A stretch of DNA of 64,000 nucleotides from Pyrus communis (Eukaryota > Streptophyta > Magnoliopsida > Rosales > Rosaceae), in the NCBI RefSeq assembly GCF_963583255.1, contig NC_084807.1:15523072-15587071 (forward strand), in the 5' to 3' direction. A model generated the notes under the pieces. The model did not search any database. It was given only the letters and a program-made list of their open reading frames with translations, and had not been told where the DNA came from. Made by a program: the position numbers and the translations under genes. Of this stretch, positions 35,843-49,082 are shown piece by piece (the stretch's first letter is position 1; each line of letters opens with the position of its first letter).

Positions 35843-37633
35843 TGAAGGAAGATTTGTGAAAAACAAGTTCATTGGAGCAACATCAACAACATGCAATTAA
35901 CAATTAAAAGGCGGAATCATGTTTATATGCACTCAAAAACAAAACTTAACCCATGAACTTCAAAGCCTAGTAGATAGGTGAACCAAGACTCAACTCAAAA
36001 CAAAGTGAGTTGAGAAATCAATACCTTTGTAGATTCCTCTTTGCATAAGCAAAGGCTAATCATCCAAAGAGAGGGCCTTCATTCCTTGCATCTTAGATCC
36101 ATGGATTTGGATGGATGAAAAGGTTTCTCCAAGTTCCCAAAATTGAGAACCTCTAATGATTCATCACCAAGGCATAATGAAGAAGAAATGAGTGACCTTG
36201 GAGGAGTTTGATTGCTAGATGATCCCTCCAAGGTGGCCGAAATTTTAGAGAGAAAAGAGAGCTTGTATTCTCATCCTTTCCCCAAAAATAACCCTTCATG
36301 AATTTTAGGCTATAAAGTCCTTTATATAGTCCCTTCAAATAAGTGACCTAATGGACCAAATGCCCTATTCTTCTAACATGCCTAGCCATAGGGTTTATTG
36401 GGCTTTCAAGCCCTTTGTTTATTCAAGTTGTCATACAACTTGAGTTAATGGGCTTGACATTCAAATCCCATTGGGCCTTGCGGCCAAAAACTAACCCGAG
36501 GTCTTTAACGAACTTATTCGTTTGATTAATTAACATATTAATTAATCCTAGCCTTAGATAAATAATTAAACCATTTAATTATTCTTACTCATCTCCGTTG
36601 TTTCTTCAAACTCTACCTTACTCGGTGAACGGTCCATTAGGTTCCTTTTAGCGAGGCAGTGGGCGATTAAAACTCTTTCTAATCGATTGTGAATTGAAAC
36701 TTACTTTCAATTCTCCCGTTAGTGATAATACACTTTTAGGGCTTCCACAAATCATGGTTGACGCCTAGCAGCATGTCATGGTTACCCAAGCTAATAAGAA
36801 GAGGTGGAGAACCTATTCAGTTTAGGATTACAAATGCAATACGGTCTTTCTCTAATACAATACTCTTGACCACATTGTTTGGTATGATAGTTTATTCATG
36901 TCTACTATCCAATGTGAGTCTTGTGCTTATATGATTACCTTGAATGTGATTTGGAACGCATTCCAACATCTCATTCATACTCTGGCCAGAGATTCTAAAT
37001 CATATCATAGAGTATTCTCCCTCAAACAGTTTGAAGGTTAGAGATCCCTTGTTGCGCATTCACTTACCTCCATGGCTAAGTGGCTTAACCCCGACGATGC
37101 CGTGGACACCCTTCTGATGGAGTGACTTTGACATAATCAAAGATTAAGGACCTAACCACAAGACAGCTGTGATGCCTCAGGTCAAAGGACTACTTTGCAT
37201 TATCCCAACCATGAGTTCTCATGTGACATGAATATGAGAACCCCTCGTTGATCGTGTTCAGTGAACTCATTCTCTATTGAGCACCTACATGCTTGTCTTG
37301 ATGTCACACACACCAATGACTCAAGACTAGTCACTCTCCCTGAGAGAAGACATAGCACGTACTGATCTTAACGGACTGTCAATGCCCAATTGACAATCCT
37401 ATGATCAGGAACGTTTAGGATGTGTCAACGAAAGAATGGTCTCATGAATCTAACTTCTTTAGATCGCATTCTTCCAATCACATATTCCTTGGACTTATCG
37501 TTTAAGCATATAACATTTATACGAGACAGCTCAAACAATAATGTTTGCCCTTAATATTAAACTAGATTAGTTTAACATGTGAAATGTCCATAAAGTATCA
37601 TCATATGATTGGTTTTAGGGCACATTTCCAACA
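35843..37633 (-). repeat. 3' LTR of the copia element
   Basis: On the minus strand it begins TGTTGGAAATGTGCCC. A TATATAAA box lies near plus 36321-36330. It matches the right LTR over its full 1791 bp with few differences (for example CCTAGCC at 36385 against GGCCGGCC at 45418). Confidence 0.93.
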
Positions 37634-37699
37634 ATCTCCCACTTGCACTAGAGCCAATCAGCTTAGTCATCAGTGATGATACCTCTTCTGTAGTCATTT

Positions 37700-38260
37700 C
37701 ATAAATGGCTGAGTAGTAGGCCTAGACAATGGATATCTATATGTTATCCATAGAAGCAACCTTGAGAATAACGACGTCACCATTATACATGATTCTCAAT
37801 CATGTGGTTCAGTCTCTCATTTGAGTTCGGACCTTGATGAGACCTTGATTCCCTGGCTTGAGCTATCGCCCCATTAGTGTCATACACTTTCTGGTTGGAA
37901 CCGAATGGAGAGTTCATAAATGAACTTTCCCATCTAAACAACAATGTTGTAAGCTTCTATATGGCAATATATTTTGCATACATGATGGAACACATTAAAG
38001 TCATTACTTTTAACGTTTCCACCCAAATATCTCTTTAGTCATAATAAAGAGATATCTCATTATCACTTCATTCATAATGAAGAGATATTCTATGATGGAT
38101 TAGATTCATAATCTAATACATTTACGCTTCCATTACGTTACTCTAATTCTTCCTCATTCTTGAGGAATCCATCCTTAGTATTTCTTAAATACCTAAGGAT
38201 TCACTTGACAGTTGCCATGGTTCTGATCCTGGGCTTGCACTGATATCATCTTGTACCGTT
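37700..38260 (-). pseudogene. Decayed copia RNase H/integrase-polyprotein C-terminus
   Basis: Minus-strand fragments such as VYDTNGAIAQARESRSHQ and YQCKPRIRTMATVK followed by a stop and ILRYLRNTKDGFL match the conserved copia RNase H order. Frameshifts and stops make it non-functional. The wider stretch 37700-40207 probably holds further pol remains too decayed to assign. Confidence 0.75.
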
Positions 38261-40212
38261 CTAGGTACAACTTATATGTTTTCAGACAATATGAAATACA
38301 TAAATCACCTTTCTGCGTATGCATAAAAGGATTCTATTTACGCATTATTTCTTTGGGAGTCAAAGGGTACATTCCCTTTGAGAAGAACAACTTCCTAGTC
38401 TCACTAGAATTGTCATTCTAATTGAAGTTTATCATCCAATGAGAAACTTCCTAGCATCTCTTGTCTATTTTAGGGATTGATATAATCCAATTATATCTTG
38501 AAATATATCATTATAGATTTCCATCCCATAGACTATATCTCCCATATACATTCTATCATTATAGAATGTTTAAAGTCATAACTTTAACGATGAAGAATTC
38601 CTTTCATTTTCAAAATTAATATATATCATGTATATATATTCAAATTTAGGAATATGATTAACTCCCACTAATCTTTTGTAAACCTAGTAAACAAAAGATT
38701 CATTTACATCTTTATGAGAAATCAAACGATTTGATCCTTTTTCTCATAAGATGCTTATAGCTCCCACTAAGTGTAGTCATAAGGATTTTCATTCTTATTT
38801 CTTTCGAATTAAGAGGTGTAACTCTATGACATAGTCATAAAGTTCAAACCATTCAACTGAGACGATTTATAAATCCTTCTCGACTACCTTGGAGCTTGTG
38901 GTGTAGGAACTAGGATGTTATATTTGTTGATCATATCAAACAAATATTGCTTATTAGCACACAACCCCAAATCTTAACATGTTTAAGATTTGTCTTTCTT
39001 TCCAACTACATCTTATGGAGTTATGAAAATTTTGGAAGATCTTCTAATTGACAATCATATTGTTTTAGAAGTATATATATCCTATATATGGGTAATAGAT
39101 AACATCCAACGAACTAAATTTTATTCAAGTTCGTTCTTCTCCTAATGGAGAAATTCATTATCTTATGATGCTATTTTCCTTGATATCTTTCAAGGAAACT
39201 CATCTAAAGTGTTATCTTTCCTTGGATCAAATCTAAGGAGGTAAATACTTTAGACGTCTTACTCATCTACTTACATTTCTTGAATTCTTTGAAACCTTTT
39301 GCAAAGTATTCGGACTTGTGTTTATTCAAAATAAACTATAGTCCAACCGAGAGTGATCTTCGGTGAATGTCATACAGCATGAGTAGTATTATGTTGTGGA
39401 CAAGTGCCACTAATATCTAAGTGAATTAACCTCAACAACTTTGTGATTCTTTCTTCTTTCCAAAAGAATAAAGATTCGAACATTTCGCCTCTATACAATT
39501 TTAACAAGAAGGTATTGGATCCGGATCTAACGATCCAAAGCATCCATCTATGACCAACTCGTAACTTATGTTTTAGAGGTATCACAACTCAGTTGGGATT
39601 AGTCACTACCTTGCAACCTTTTGGGTTTTAAGCATCATCGTATTCTAAACAGTTAAACTACCACATCATCTCTACTATAGAAACAACCAATTAAATTACA
39701 ATAATCTAATTATTGATTAATAAAGAACAATGTTTTGTCAAACAAAACATTTATCCATCTCTACTATAGTGACGGATTTAAGTTCCTTAAAATTGGAATG
39801 TAAAGACAATCTTTAGTATTTTCCAATTTCTTTGGTAGTTCATATGAGGAAGTAAGTACAATCCGATTTCGCAGGGATCTATATTTTATTCACTTTCCGA
39901 ATGTGAAGTACTTTCTCTTCTCTCATTAATCTTCTACTTTTTATTAGCACACTTTTACAACAATTGTAAAACATAGTTGCTAATATAGAATCATGTATTC
40001 AAGTAGAAGAACCAACTGTTTTGAATTATTCAAGAACATTTTACAAGACCTTCGAAAGGTGTGTTCTTGACACTTGCAAGACATTTCTTGCAAATACCCC
40101 TTCCAATGTCCATCCTTTCATAAAGAAAGTTTGTTCCCTTGGAGTTATTTTGCCTTCTTCATTTGACTTCCCTTTTGACTACAATAGTCATGGTCCCTAA
40201 ACTCCCACTATC

Positions 40213-42076
40213 TGAAGGAAAAATTTTGTCCTAGCTAAGAACATGTAAGAACATTTGAATACATAGGCATACTAATAACACTTTAAAGTAGGCATGCATT
40301 AAAAAACAATTCATAAAACCCATGACTTTCAAAGCCTAGTATATGGTGAACCATAAGACTCTTTAACAATATTAAAGAGAATAAGAATTTAGAGATTCTT
40401 TACCCTTGAAGCTCATCCTTGATTACACAAGGGATTCACCCAAGTGGAGGGCCTTCAAGTCACCTCCTTGCTCCTTGGATCTTCCTTGTGATTTCCTCCC
40501 TTTTAGTGCTCCTTTTCTTCTTTGAGGATTTGAGGATTTGTTCTCCAAAAACACCAAAGGTTTGGTGTCTCTAAGTCTCCACACCAAAGATGTAGTGTGA
40601 AGATGAAATGGATGACTTAGGGAAGAAGAAGATTGCTAGATGTTCCTCCCCTAAGTGGCCGGCCTCTATCTAGAAAATGAGAGAATATGTTTCACCCAAA
40701 TTCAATTAGAAAACCCTAATTTGAAACAAAGCTATAATGTTGATTTTATACTTCATTTCATGTGAGTGGCAAACTTGTAATTAATACAAGTTTGCTACCC
40801 CTCACCCTTATGGCCGGCCATATGTTGTTATTGGGCTTAATTGCCCATTTTGTTTTAGTTGTCATACAACTTAAACATAATGGGCCTTGTGGACCAAAAC
40901 GTTTTTGTGCCCCGAAGCCCAAAACTAACTTAAACGCCCAATACGAACGTTTCGTATAATTAATTAACTATTTAATTAATCTTGACCATTCTTCAATTAA
41001 ACCATTTAATTGCTTATCCATTTCATATAATTTCTTCACTTATATCCTTACTCGGTGTACGATCCATTAGGTTCCAATTAGCAAGGTAGTGGGCGATGTT
41101 ACTCTTAACGATCGATTGTGAATTGAAACCACATTTCAATTCTCCCTTAAAATTAGTGTTTGCTAATCTTTATAGCTTCCACAAACCATGGGTGACGCCT
41201 AGCAGCATGTCATGGTTACCCAAGCTAAGTAGAAGTGGTTGGAGAACCTATCCAGTTACAACTACAATGCAATACGGTCCTTCTCTAATACAATACTCTT
41301 AATCACATTGTTTAAGTGATAGTTTGTTTCATGTCTACTATCCAATGTGATACTTCTCTATATGATTCAATTGAATAAGATTTGGAACAAGCTTCCTTAG
41401 TCATATTCATATGCTTTGGCCAAAGACTCTCGAATCATATCTTAGAGTATTCTCCTTCCACCATGGAAGGTTAGAGATCCCTTGTTGTGCATTCATATGC
41501 CTACATGATTAGATAGCTTGACCCCAACAATGTCGTGGACACTCCAATGGAATGCCGTTGACATAATCAAAGATCAAGGACCTAACCATTAGACATCAAT
41601 GATGCCTCAGGTCAAAGGACTACTTTGCATATTGCAACTATCGAGTTCTCACATGACATGTATGTTCGAACTCTCGTTTGATCGTTGTTCAGTGTACTCG
41701 ATTACTCTTTCGAGCACCTATGTGTTTGCCTTAGTGTCCAACACCAAATGACTTGAGACTAGTTCATACTCACGCTTGAGTCGACATAACACATACTAAC
41801 CTTAGCGGATTGTCAATGCCCAATTGGCAATCCTATGGCTAGGAACGTTTTAGGAATGAACATAAGAGAAAGGTCTCGTTAATTTAACTAACTTAAATCA
41901 CTTGTCTCTTAGATCAAATACATTCCTTGGATTCCCTTATTGCTTAAACACAAGATACTATAAATAGTGATTAACAATAAGCTTTGCCCTCTATTAAACA
42001 TATAAAAGTTTAACACAATAAGTATTCCGAAAAGCTATTACATCAAATGAGTGGCTTTGTGGGCATACTTCCAACA
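40213..42076 (-). mobile_element. Copia-type solo LTR nested in copia interior
   Basis: Minus strand begins TGTTGGAAGTATGCCCAC at 42076; the plus left end is TGAAGGAAAAATTTTG at 40213. The exact duplication ctatc lies at 40208-40212 and 42077-42081. The 1864-bp LTR shares several blocks with the host's own LTR (for example GACGCCTAGCAGCATGTCAT), so it belongs to a sister family. Confidence 0.93.
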
Positions 42077-42081
42077 CTATC

Positions 42082-44880
42082 TCTCTTGAAACTTATTTCA
42101 ATGTGTTATACACATCAAACGATTTGGAGAGCGTGCGGTTATTGTTCACTGTATAGTTTACAATAAACTTAGTGAACCATTAGGATAGGGACACAAAGGT
42201 GAAGTCCTTGCCTAGTTTCCGTCTCGTTAAGTGTTTTGACACTTCAACATTCAATGATTCAAAATCATCATAAGTCCATGTTGATGGACTATTTTTGTCA
42301 ACCAACCATTATGTTCTCAACATAATTACAAACTTTCAAGAGTTGTTCAAGGCAACTCTCATTTCTTCATACAACAATTTGTAAGTGAAGAATCATGGCA
42401 CATAAAGTGTCCATGCCCTTGTGCTTACTTCTCAAGTTCCTTGTTCGTGTAACAAAGAGACAAGCACTAGAGTTTGCATTGTCCTCTTCATGGTAGACTT
42501 ATCTAACATGTTCTTCCATTGATACATTATCAATAGGAAGATTGTGAGGATGAGACTACTTAGGCACTTTTACAATCCATTCAAGACAATCTATGGGATT
42601 GTGGTACCAAGTTCGGAAACTAAAGCGTTCGGTTTTTTTTTTTTTGTCAAGTTTTGGATAGCGTTTTGCAAATATATTGGTAAACAAATACATAACGAAT
42701 ATAAATTGATTGATTTTAAGCTATTTGATCCGGGTCTTTAAATCAAAATAGCACCACCCACTATTTTTAGCAAATTCCATATCCCTCATCGGAATTCGAG
42801 AGTTTTGTTGAACTCTTAGCGGGGTATGGGAGACTCACCATTACCAAGCCCACCTCACGATGATACGATATCGGTTAGCAAAAATAATGATGAGAGAATA
42901 ACACTTTACTCATTTACAACTCTTGTAATTACCCATCTAGTTTGGCCTCTAGAGAATGTGGCCTCACGATGATACGATATCGGCACCATTGCACTTAGTT
43001 AAGTTATTCCCACCATGCTTAGTTCATGAAGGGGTTCAAGAATAGCCTCACAATGATATGATATCGGCCATCCTCGTTGCCTACACTTACCTCATCATAT
43101 GTTTATGGACTCCTCCTGAGTGTAAGCATGCACTTTGTACTCCCCCATGATAGGGTGAAGCCGGTGTACAAGTCACAAACGATTGGAGCCCACCATGGTG
43201 GAAGGCCACGAAGAGATATTCAAAGCATCTCTCGCTTATCAACTTAATAATGGTTTGTTGAGGGTTTTAGGTCTCATCACATATAAACATACATTTTAAT
43301 CCAATTAAAACATTTTGGTCCTATTACAACTATTGGTCCATATGATTGATTTAGTAGTATATAATACTCCCACTATGCTTTTAAAACAGTTTTTAAAGCA
43401 AGACTATATGGTACTACTAACATAAGATTTGCATTCATTGATGGACTATATAGTTGCCTTAAGGCCTTAGGATGACTATGAACCTTTGATTCAATTCAAC
43501 ACGAGCCTAGTGTTGAATCTCGGTCTAGGGATGGTGATTGATTTTAGTTACGCGTTTAATCACATTAAGGCGTGTTGTCTTATTGGGTGTTGGACCCAAC
43601 TACTCCAATTTCATGCATATCGAATAAAACAAGAAAGGAGTACTTCAAAGTAAATAAGAGCTTATGCTCTTTTACAACAATTGATCATATCAAATTACAA
43701 CCAAAATTTAATCTACACATTCCCATGGTTCAAACAAATTTGAAACGGCCTTTCACATAGCTCAATTATAGTAGGCTTAGGTTCATAATCATCCTTTCTT
43801 TAATTAATTAACGCTTTAACTAATTAAACTTGAATGCAACATTTTCATTTGGTTTTTGTATCCATAGAATTGATTTAAATGGAGCTAAATGAAATGAAAA
43901 TCCAATTCTCATTTAAAGAGACAAAACAATTTTTGTTCTCATTTTGTTTTGGGCCAAAAACAATGACCACAACAATTTGGGTCACTATGTTAAAACAAAA
44001 ACTTTTGGGGTCACTTTGTAAAAACACAAAAGTCCACTACTTCATGTAATTACAACTAGAACCCAAAAATTTCCACAAAAGCTAAAACTTCATTAAAGGA
44101 GCAAAACAATTTGTCCTTTTAGTGATTTTGGACCTTTACGTAAAAACGTAAACTTTTGGGTCAAACTACAAATACACAAAAGTATCAAAACTTTATGTAA
44201 TTGCATAAAAGCCCCACAAGGACCCTAATTGAGTAGGGTGGCCGGCCATTGAAGCAAAGTATTAAAAAAAATTTCAAAGTTTTTGTAAGTGGGGTGGGTG
44301 AAATGGAATAAATCATTACACACCTATCCACTAAAATTTCTTTAATTTTTCAAAACAAATATCTAAGATATTTAAACATAAGAAATATTTCAAAACAAAA
44401 ACTTTATGAAATAAATCAAAACTTTGAATCAAAACACCAAACCTTTTGTTCTTGGCAAGAACATATCAAGAACAATGAAGAACATCCATGAAAACCCATA
44501 AGAGCTCCATGAACATTCTTCACCCAAAAACATACCAAAACCACTCAAACTTAAGGGAAATAACATACAACCATACTAGGGTACATAGGGGTTCCAAAAG
44601 TCACTTTAAAACACTTTTAACAAGTCAAACAAGAACCCAAAAATCCACCCTTTGGATTTGGCCGAATTTCCCCAAAAACATGGCACCAAAATTTAGCTCC
44701 AAAATTCATGCTCATATGAACTACATCTACAACATTTGAGATGGCAAATTTTCTAACAAAATTTACATTCAAAGAAGCAAGAATAAAGCTTGTAACTATT
44801 ACAACATTCAAATCACAAACTATGAACTACAAAACCCAAAAGGATTCACCAACTACTAGACTTAGGCTCTTGATACCACT
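42082..44880 (-). other. Copia 5' leader and gag remains, decayed
   Basis: This lies between the primer-binding site and the nested LTR. It has a T-run at 42630-42645 and three copies of a 22-bp motif. No gag zinc knuckle or long minus-strand frame is recognisable. The frames at 44488-44739 (plus) and 44617-44811 (minus) overlap each other and have no homology I can name. Confidence 0.5.
42853..43067. repeat. Three spaced copies of a CCTCACGATGATACGATATC motif
   Basis: The 22-bp motif ending in CGG occurs at 42853-42874 and 42962-42983, and with two changes at 43046-43067. It contains the palindrome CGATATCG. Confidence 0.8.
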
Positions 44881-45869
44881 TTAAGGAAGATTTGTGAAAA
44901 ACAAGTTCATTTGAGCAACATCAACAACATGCAATTAACAATTAAAAGGCGGAATCATGTTTATATGCACTCAAAAACAAAACTTAACCCATGAACTTCA
45001 AAGCCTAGTAGATAGGTGAACCAAGACTCAACTCAAAACAAAGTGAGTTGAGAAATCAATACCTTTGTAGATTCCTCTTTGCATAAGCAAAGGCTAATCA
45101 CCCAAAGAGAGGGCCTTCATTCCTTGCATCTTAGATCCATGGATTTGGATGGATGAAAAGGTTTCTCCAAGTTCCCAAAATTGAGAACCTCTAATGATTC
45201 ATCACCAAGGCATAATGAAGAAGAAATGAGTGACCTTGGAGGAGTTTGATTGCTAGATGATCCCTCCAAGGTGGCCGAAATTTTAGAGAGAAAAGAGAGC
45301 TTGTATTCTCATCCTTTCCCCAAAAATAACCCTTAATGAATTTTAGGCTATAAAGTCCTTTATATAGTCCCTTCAAATAAGTGACCTAATGGACCAAATG
45401 CCCTATTCTTCTAACATGGCCGGCCATAGGGTTTATTGGGCTTTCAAGCCCTTTGTTTATTCAAGTTGTCATACAACTTGAGTTAATGGGCTTGACATTC
45501 AAATCCCATTGGGCCTTGCGGCCAAAAACTAACCCGAGGTCTTTAACGAACTTATTCGTTTGATTAATTAACATATTAATTAATCCTAGCCTTAGATAAA
45601 TAATTAAACCATTTAATTATTCTTACTCATCTCCGTTGTTTCTTCAAACTCTACCTTACTCGGTGAACGATCCATTAGGTTCCTTTTAGCGAGGCAGTGG
45701 GCGATTAAAACTCTTTCTAATCGATTGTGAATTGAAACTTACTTTCAATTCTCCCGTTAGTGATAATACACTTTTAGGGCTTCCACAAACCATGGTTGAC
45801 GCCTAGCAGCATGTCATGGTTACCCAAGCTAATCAGAAGAGGTGGAGAACCTATTCAGTTTAGGATTAC

Positions 45870-48265
45870 TGATGCGAGATTTATACGCACACAAATTAAA
45901 CCCTCTTTTCGTCAAATTGTAATATATGTATAAGTAGGGATCGTTCTGGACCGGGGATTAGGAGGGATTGTTAATCACTTGGATTTGACTCAAAAAAAAC
46001 GTAAAAACACAAAATAAATGTATTTCTAACTAATCTAACACTTTAAAATAAATGGGGGATTGGTTTTGGACGAAATTAAACTAAAATAGAAACTTGGAAA
46101 CAAAACAGATTGTACAAACGAAATTGATGGAATAGAATGAAGAAAAACTAGTTAGAGGGTTCCTTATCCACACATGAACATAAGCATATAATTTGACTCC
46201 CAGTTATGACTTCAACAAACGATGAATGACAATGCTCCAAGTTAATTAGGTCCGCTTAAATTAACCTTCAGATTTCCCTAGATTCATTGGATTGAATGGG
46301 ATACGCATTACAACCAAATTATTCCTAATCAAAGTCTCTCACATGGAATACGCATGATAGAGACATTCAACAAAGATCATTAAGTTCAACGGAAATCATA
46401 AACATTGACTAGGCATTCATAACTATGGAATACGCATGTTAATCCAGCCTAGGGTTTACTAAACACAATCGTGACTAGCGATTTTTACTACTCATGAATA
46501 TAAGTTCATAACGATTAGGTGAAATTCCCTTATATCCTAGCATCAAGTCTTAGGCATGCAAATTAAGTGTCGACCCTCAACCCACATACATAAACAAGTT
46601 CTTAATCAAAACAGAAAAGTAACCCACATCTAAAGTTCATGAATTCATAACTGGAGTAAATCAAATCATAACCAACATATGTCCATGGCTTCAAATTCGC
46701 CTCTAACTAAAAAGAAATTAGTTTCACATGTTTAACATAATTGAATAACAAGTTAAATTAAACATGAAAACAGAAACAAGAAAAGAAAGAACAAATGGAT
46801 GGAAAGTTAGCTACGGGGTTCATCTCCACATATGTTATACTTGCATAATAAAACGATTTCCAATTGCATTTCAACAAATCATTAATTCTCAACTCCCCGG
46901 GTCAATTAGGTCCGCTTAAATTAACCGTCAAGTTTTCCTTAAGTTAATGAATTGGATGGGTTAGCGCAACGCAATTCACAACATTCTCCAAAAGTCCTTT
47001 ACGTGAAAAGCACAATAAAGATACAATCAAAGATCATTAAGCATCATGAAAACTTTAAGTGTTGACGAGGCATTCGTTACTATGGACTACGCATGAAACT
47101 TATGCCAAGAATTCATTTAACGCGATTGTTTATAAGCAACCTCCACTACTTGTGAATATAAGTTCATAACGATTAGGTGAAAATCACTTATATTCTAGCG
47201 TCATATTCATGCATGAAAATTAAGCGCGCATTCTTAATAAACATACATAAATAAGTTATCAATCAAACGGTTAAACAAATTGAATCAACAACTTATGAAA
47301 TGCAATTAGAAGTAATCAAATCAAAATGCAAGCATAAACATATATTTCGAATCACCCCCTAGCTAAAGGGGGTTTAGTTTATTATAACTTTGAAATCAAA
47401 GAAATACCTAAACATTCCAACAACTCAAACTTGAATTGTATGAACGTTTAGGCACTCTTCTCTTCCTCGTTGTTGTAGCACAAGGTCTAAGGATAGTTTG
47501 ATGGTGTGAATGGTTTGGGGAGTGGTGTTTGGATTAATAGGGAAATGGAAAAATGGTGTTTGGATTACAAGGGAACTCACGGCAAAGAGAAGGAATGGAA
47601 GTGTTTGTGGTGTGTTGTGTATGAAATGAGATGTTTTTGAATGAATGAATGCAAGGGTATTTATAGGAGTAGTGGAGGGAACATATGGCTATGTCATTTG
47701 TAGGTGAAGTAGGTGGATGTTGTAGGTGAAGTAGGTGGATGTTGTAGGTGAATTAGGTGGATGTTGTAGGTGAAGTAGGTGGATGTTGTAGGTGATTATG
47801 AGTGATAAGTGATAAGTGTATGATATGATAAGTGGTGAATGATAAGTGATAAGTGGTGATGATATGTGATAAGTAATGAGTGGTGATGATAAGTATGGAG
47901 CATGTGAATTAACTAATGAAGGAAATGCATGTGCAATGACAATGTGTTAGAATGGATGTGTGTTATGCATGGCATGATTGGGATTAGGAAAGGTTTTAAA
48001 TGTCCTAAAACTAAAGAGAACAAGGTTCCAACACTTTGGTCTTCAATTAGGTCTTCAATTTCGTCCAACACTTTGGCTCCAAGCATAAGCTATCCATCCT
48101 TAGCCCAAAAGTGCTCCAAAAGTCTCCAAAATGCATCTTTTTGCTCCTTTAGCCCTTTGGACCTATAAACACACGAAAATAGCTTAAAGTACTAAAATAA
48201 CTAAAGAAACATAACGTAAATGCACGAGAACAAGCCATTTAAGTCGCATGAATATGCTCCTATCA
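45870..48265 (-). mobile_element. LARD-family solo LTR inside copia 5' LTR
   Basis: Plus strand runs TGATGCGAGATTTATACGC to ATATGCTCCTATCA, the reverse of the LARD LTR. The exact duplication attac lies at 45865-45869 and 48266-48270, and the uninterrupted site is visible in the sister LTR near 36830. It is 2396 bp. A TATA-like box (minus CTATAAATACCC) is near plus 47655. The interior holds a diverged duplication of about 600 bp and a 22-bp tandem repeat. Confidence 0.95.
47698..47900. repeat. 22-bp tandem repeat followed by GATAAGTG repeats
   Basis: Four copies of TGTAGGTGAAGTAGGTGGATGT occupy 47698-47785 or so, one with a single change. Irregular GATAAGTG/GGTGATGATA repeats follow to about 47900. 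Confidence 0.85.
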
Positions 48266-49082
48266 ATTACAAATGCAATACGGTCTTTCTCTAATACAAT
48301 ACTCTTGACCACATTGTTTGGTTTGATAGTTTATTCATGTCTACTATCCAATGTGAGTCTTGTGCTTATATGATTACCTTGAATGTGATTTGGAACGCAT
48401 TCCAACATCTCATTCATACTCTGGCCAGAGATTCTAAATCATATCATAGAGTATTCTCCCTCAAACAGTTTGAAGGTTAGAGATCCCTTGTTGCGCATTC
48501 ACTTGCCTCCATGGCTAAGTGGCTTAACCTCGACGATGCCGTGGACACCCTCCTGATGGAGTGACTTTGACATAATCAAAGATTAAGGACCTAACCACAA
48601 GACAGCTGTGATGCCTCAGGTCAAAGGACTGCTTTGCATTATCCCAACCATGAGTTCTCATGTGACATGAATATGAGAACCCCTCGTTGATTGTGTTCAA
48701 TGAACTCATTCTCTATTGAGCACCTACATGCTTGTCTTGATGTCACACACACCAATGACTCGAGACTAGTCACTCTCCCTGAGAGAAGACATAGCACGTA
48801 CTGATCTTAACGGACTGTCAATGCCCAATTGACAATCCTATGATCAGGAACGTTTAGGATGTGTCAACGAAAGAATGGTCTCATGAATCTAACTTCTTTA
48901 GATCGCATTCTTCCAATCACATATTCCTTGGACTTATCGTTTAAGCATATAACATTTATACGAGACGGCTCAAACAATAATGTTTGCCCTTAATATTAAA
49001 CTAGATTAGTTTAACATGTGAAATGTCCATAAAGTATCATCATATGATTGGTTTTAGGGCACATTTCCAACATCCAGGTGGT

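Larger units (their letters stand above)
35843..49072 (-). mobile_element. Full-length Ty1/copia retrotransposon with decayed interior and two nested solo LTRs
   Basis: Minus-strand element with the 5' LTR on the right (44881-49072, interrupted) and the 3' LTR on the left (35843-37633). The exact duplication tccag flanks it (35838-35842, 49073-49077). With the 2396-bp insertion and its 5-bp duplication removed, both LTRs are 1791 bp and look nearly identical. The primer site TGGTATCAAGAGCC (plus 44865-44878) and a purine tract (minus GCAAGTGGGAGAT, 37634-37646) adjoin them. The interior is about 5.4 kb after removing the nested LTR. Copia RNase H is recognisable but broken near 37700-38250 (minus: TNGAIAQARESRSH; ILRYLRNTKDGFL with stops). 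No intact gag or pol frame remains. Confidence 0.93.
44881..49072 (-). repeat. 5' LTR of the copia element, split by a LARD solo LTR
   Basis: The LTR pieces are 44881-45869 and 48271-49072, 1791 bp together, the same as the 3' LTR. The plus left end reads TTAAGGAAG where the other LTR has TGAAGGAAG, so one base of the terminal dinucleotide is changed. Confidence 0.92.

Noticed and set aside
36153..36338. 61-codon frame repeated at 45191-45376
   Set aside because: It is the promoter region of the copia LTR read in both LTR copies. The product is low in information and unlike any known protein.
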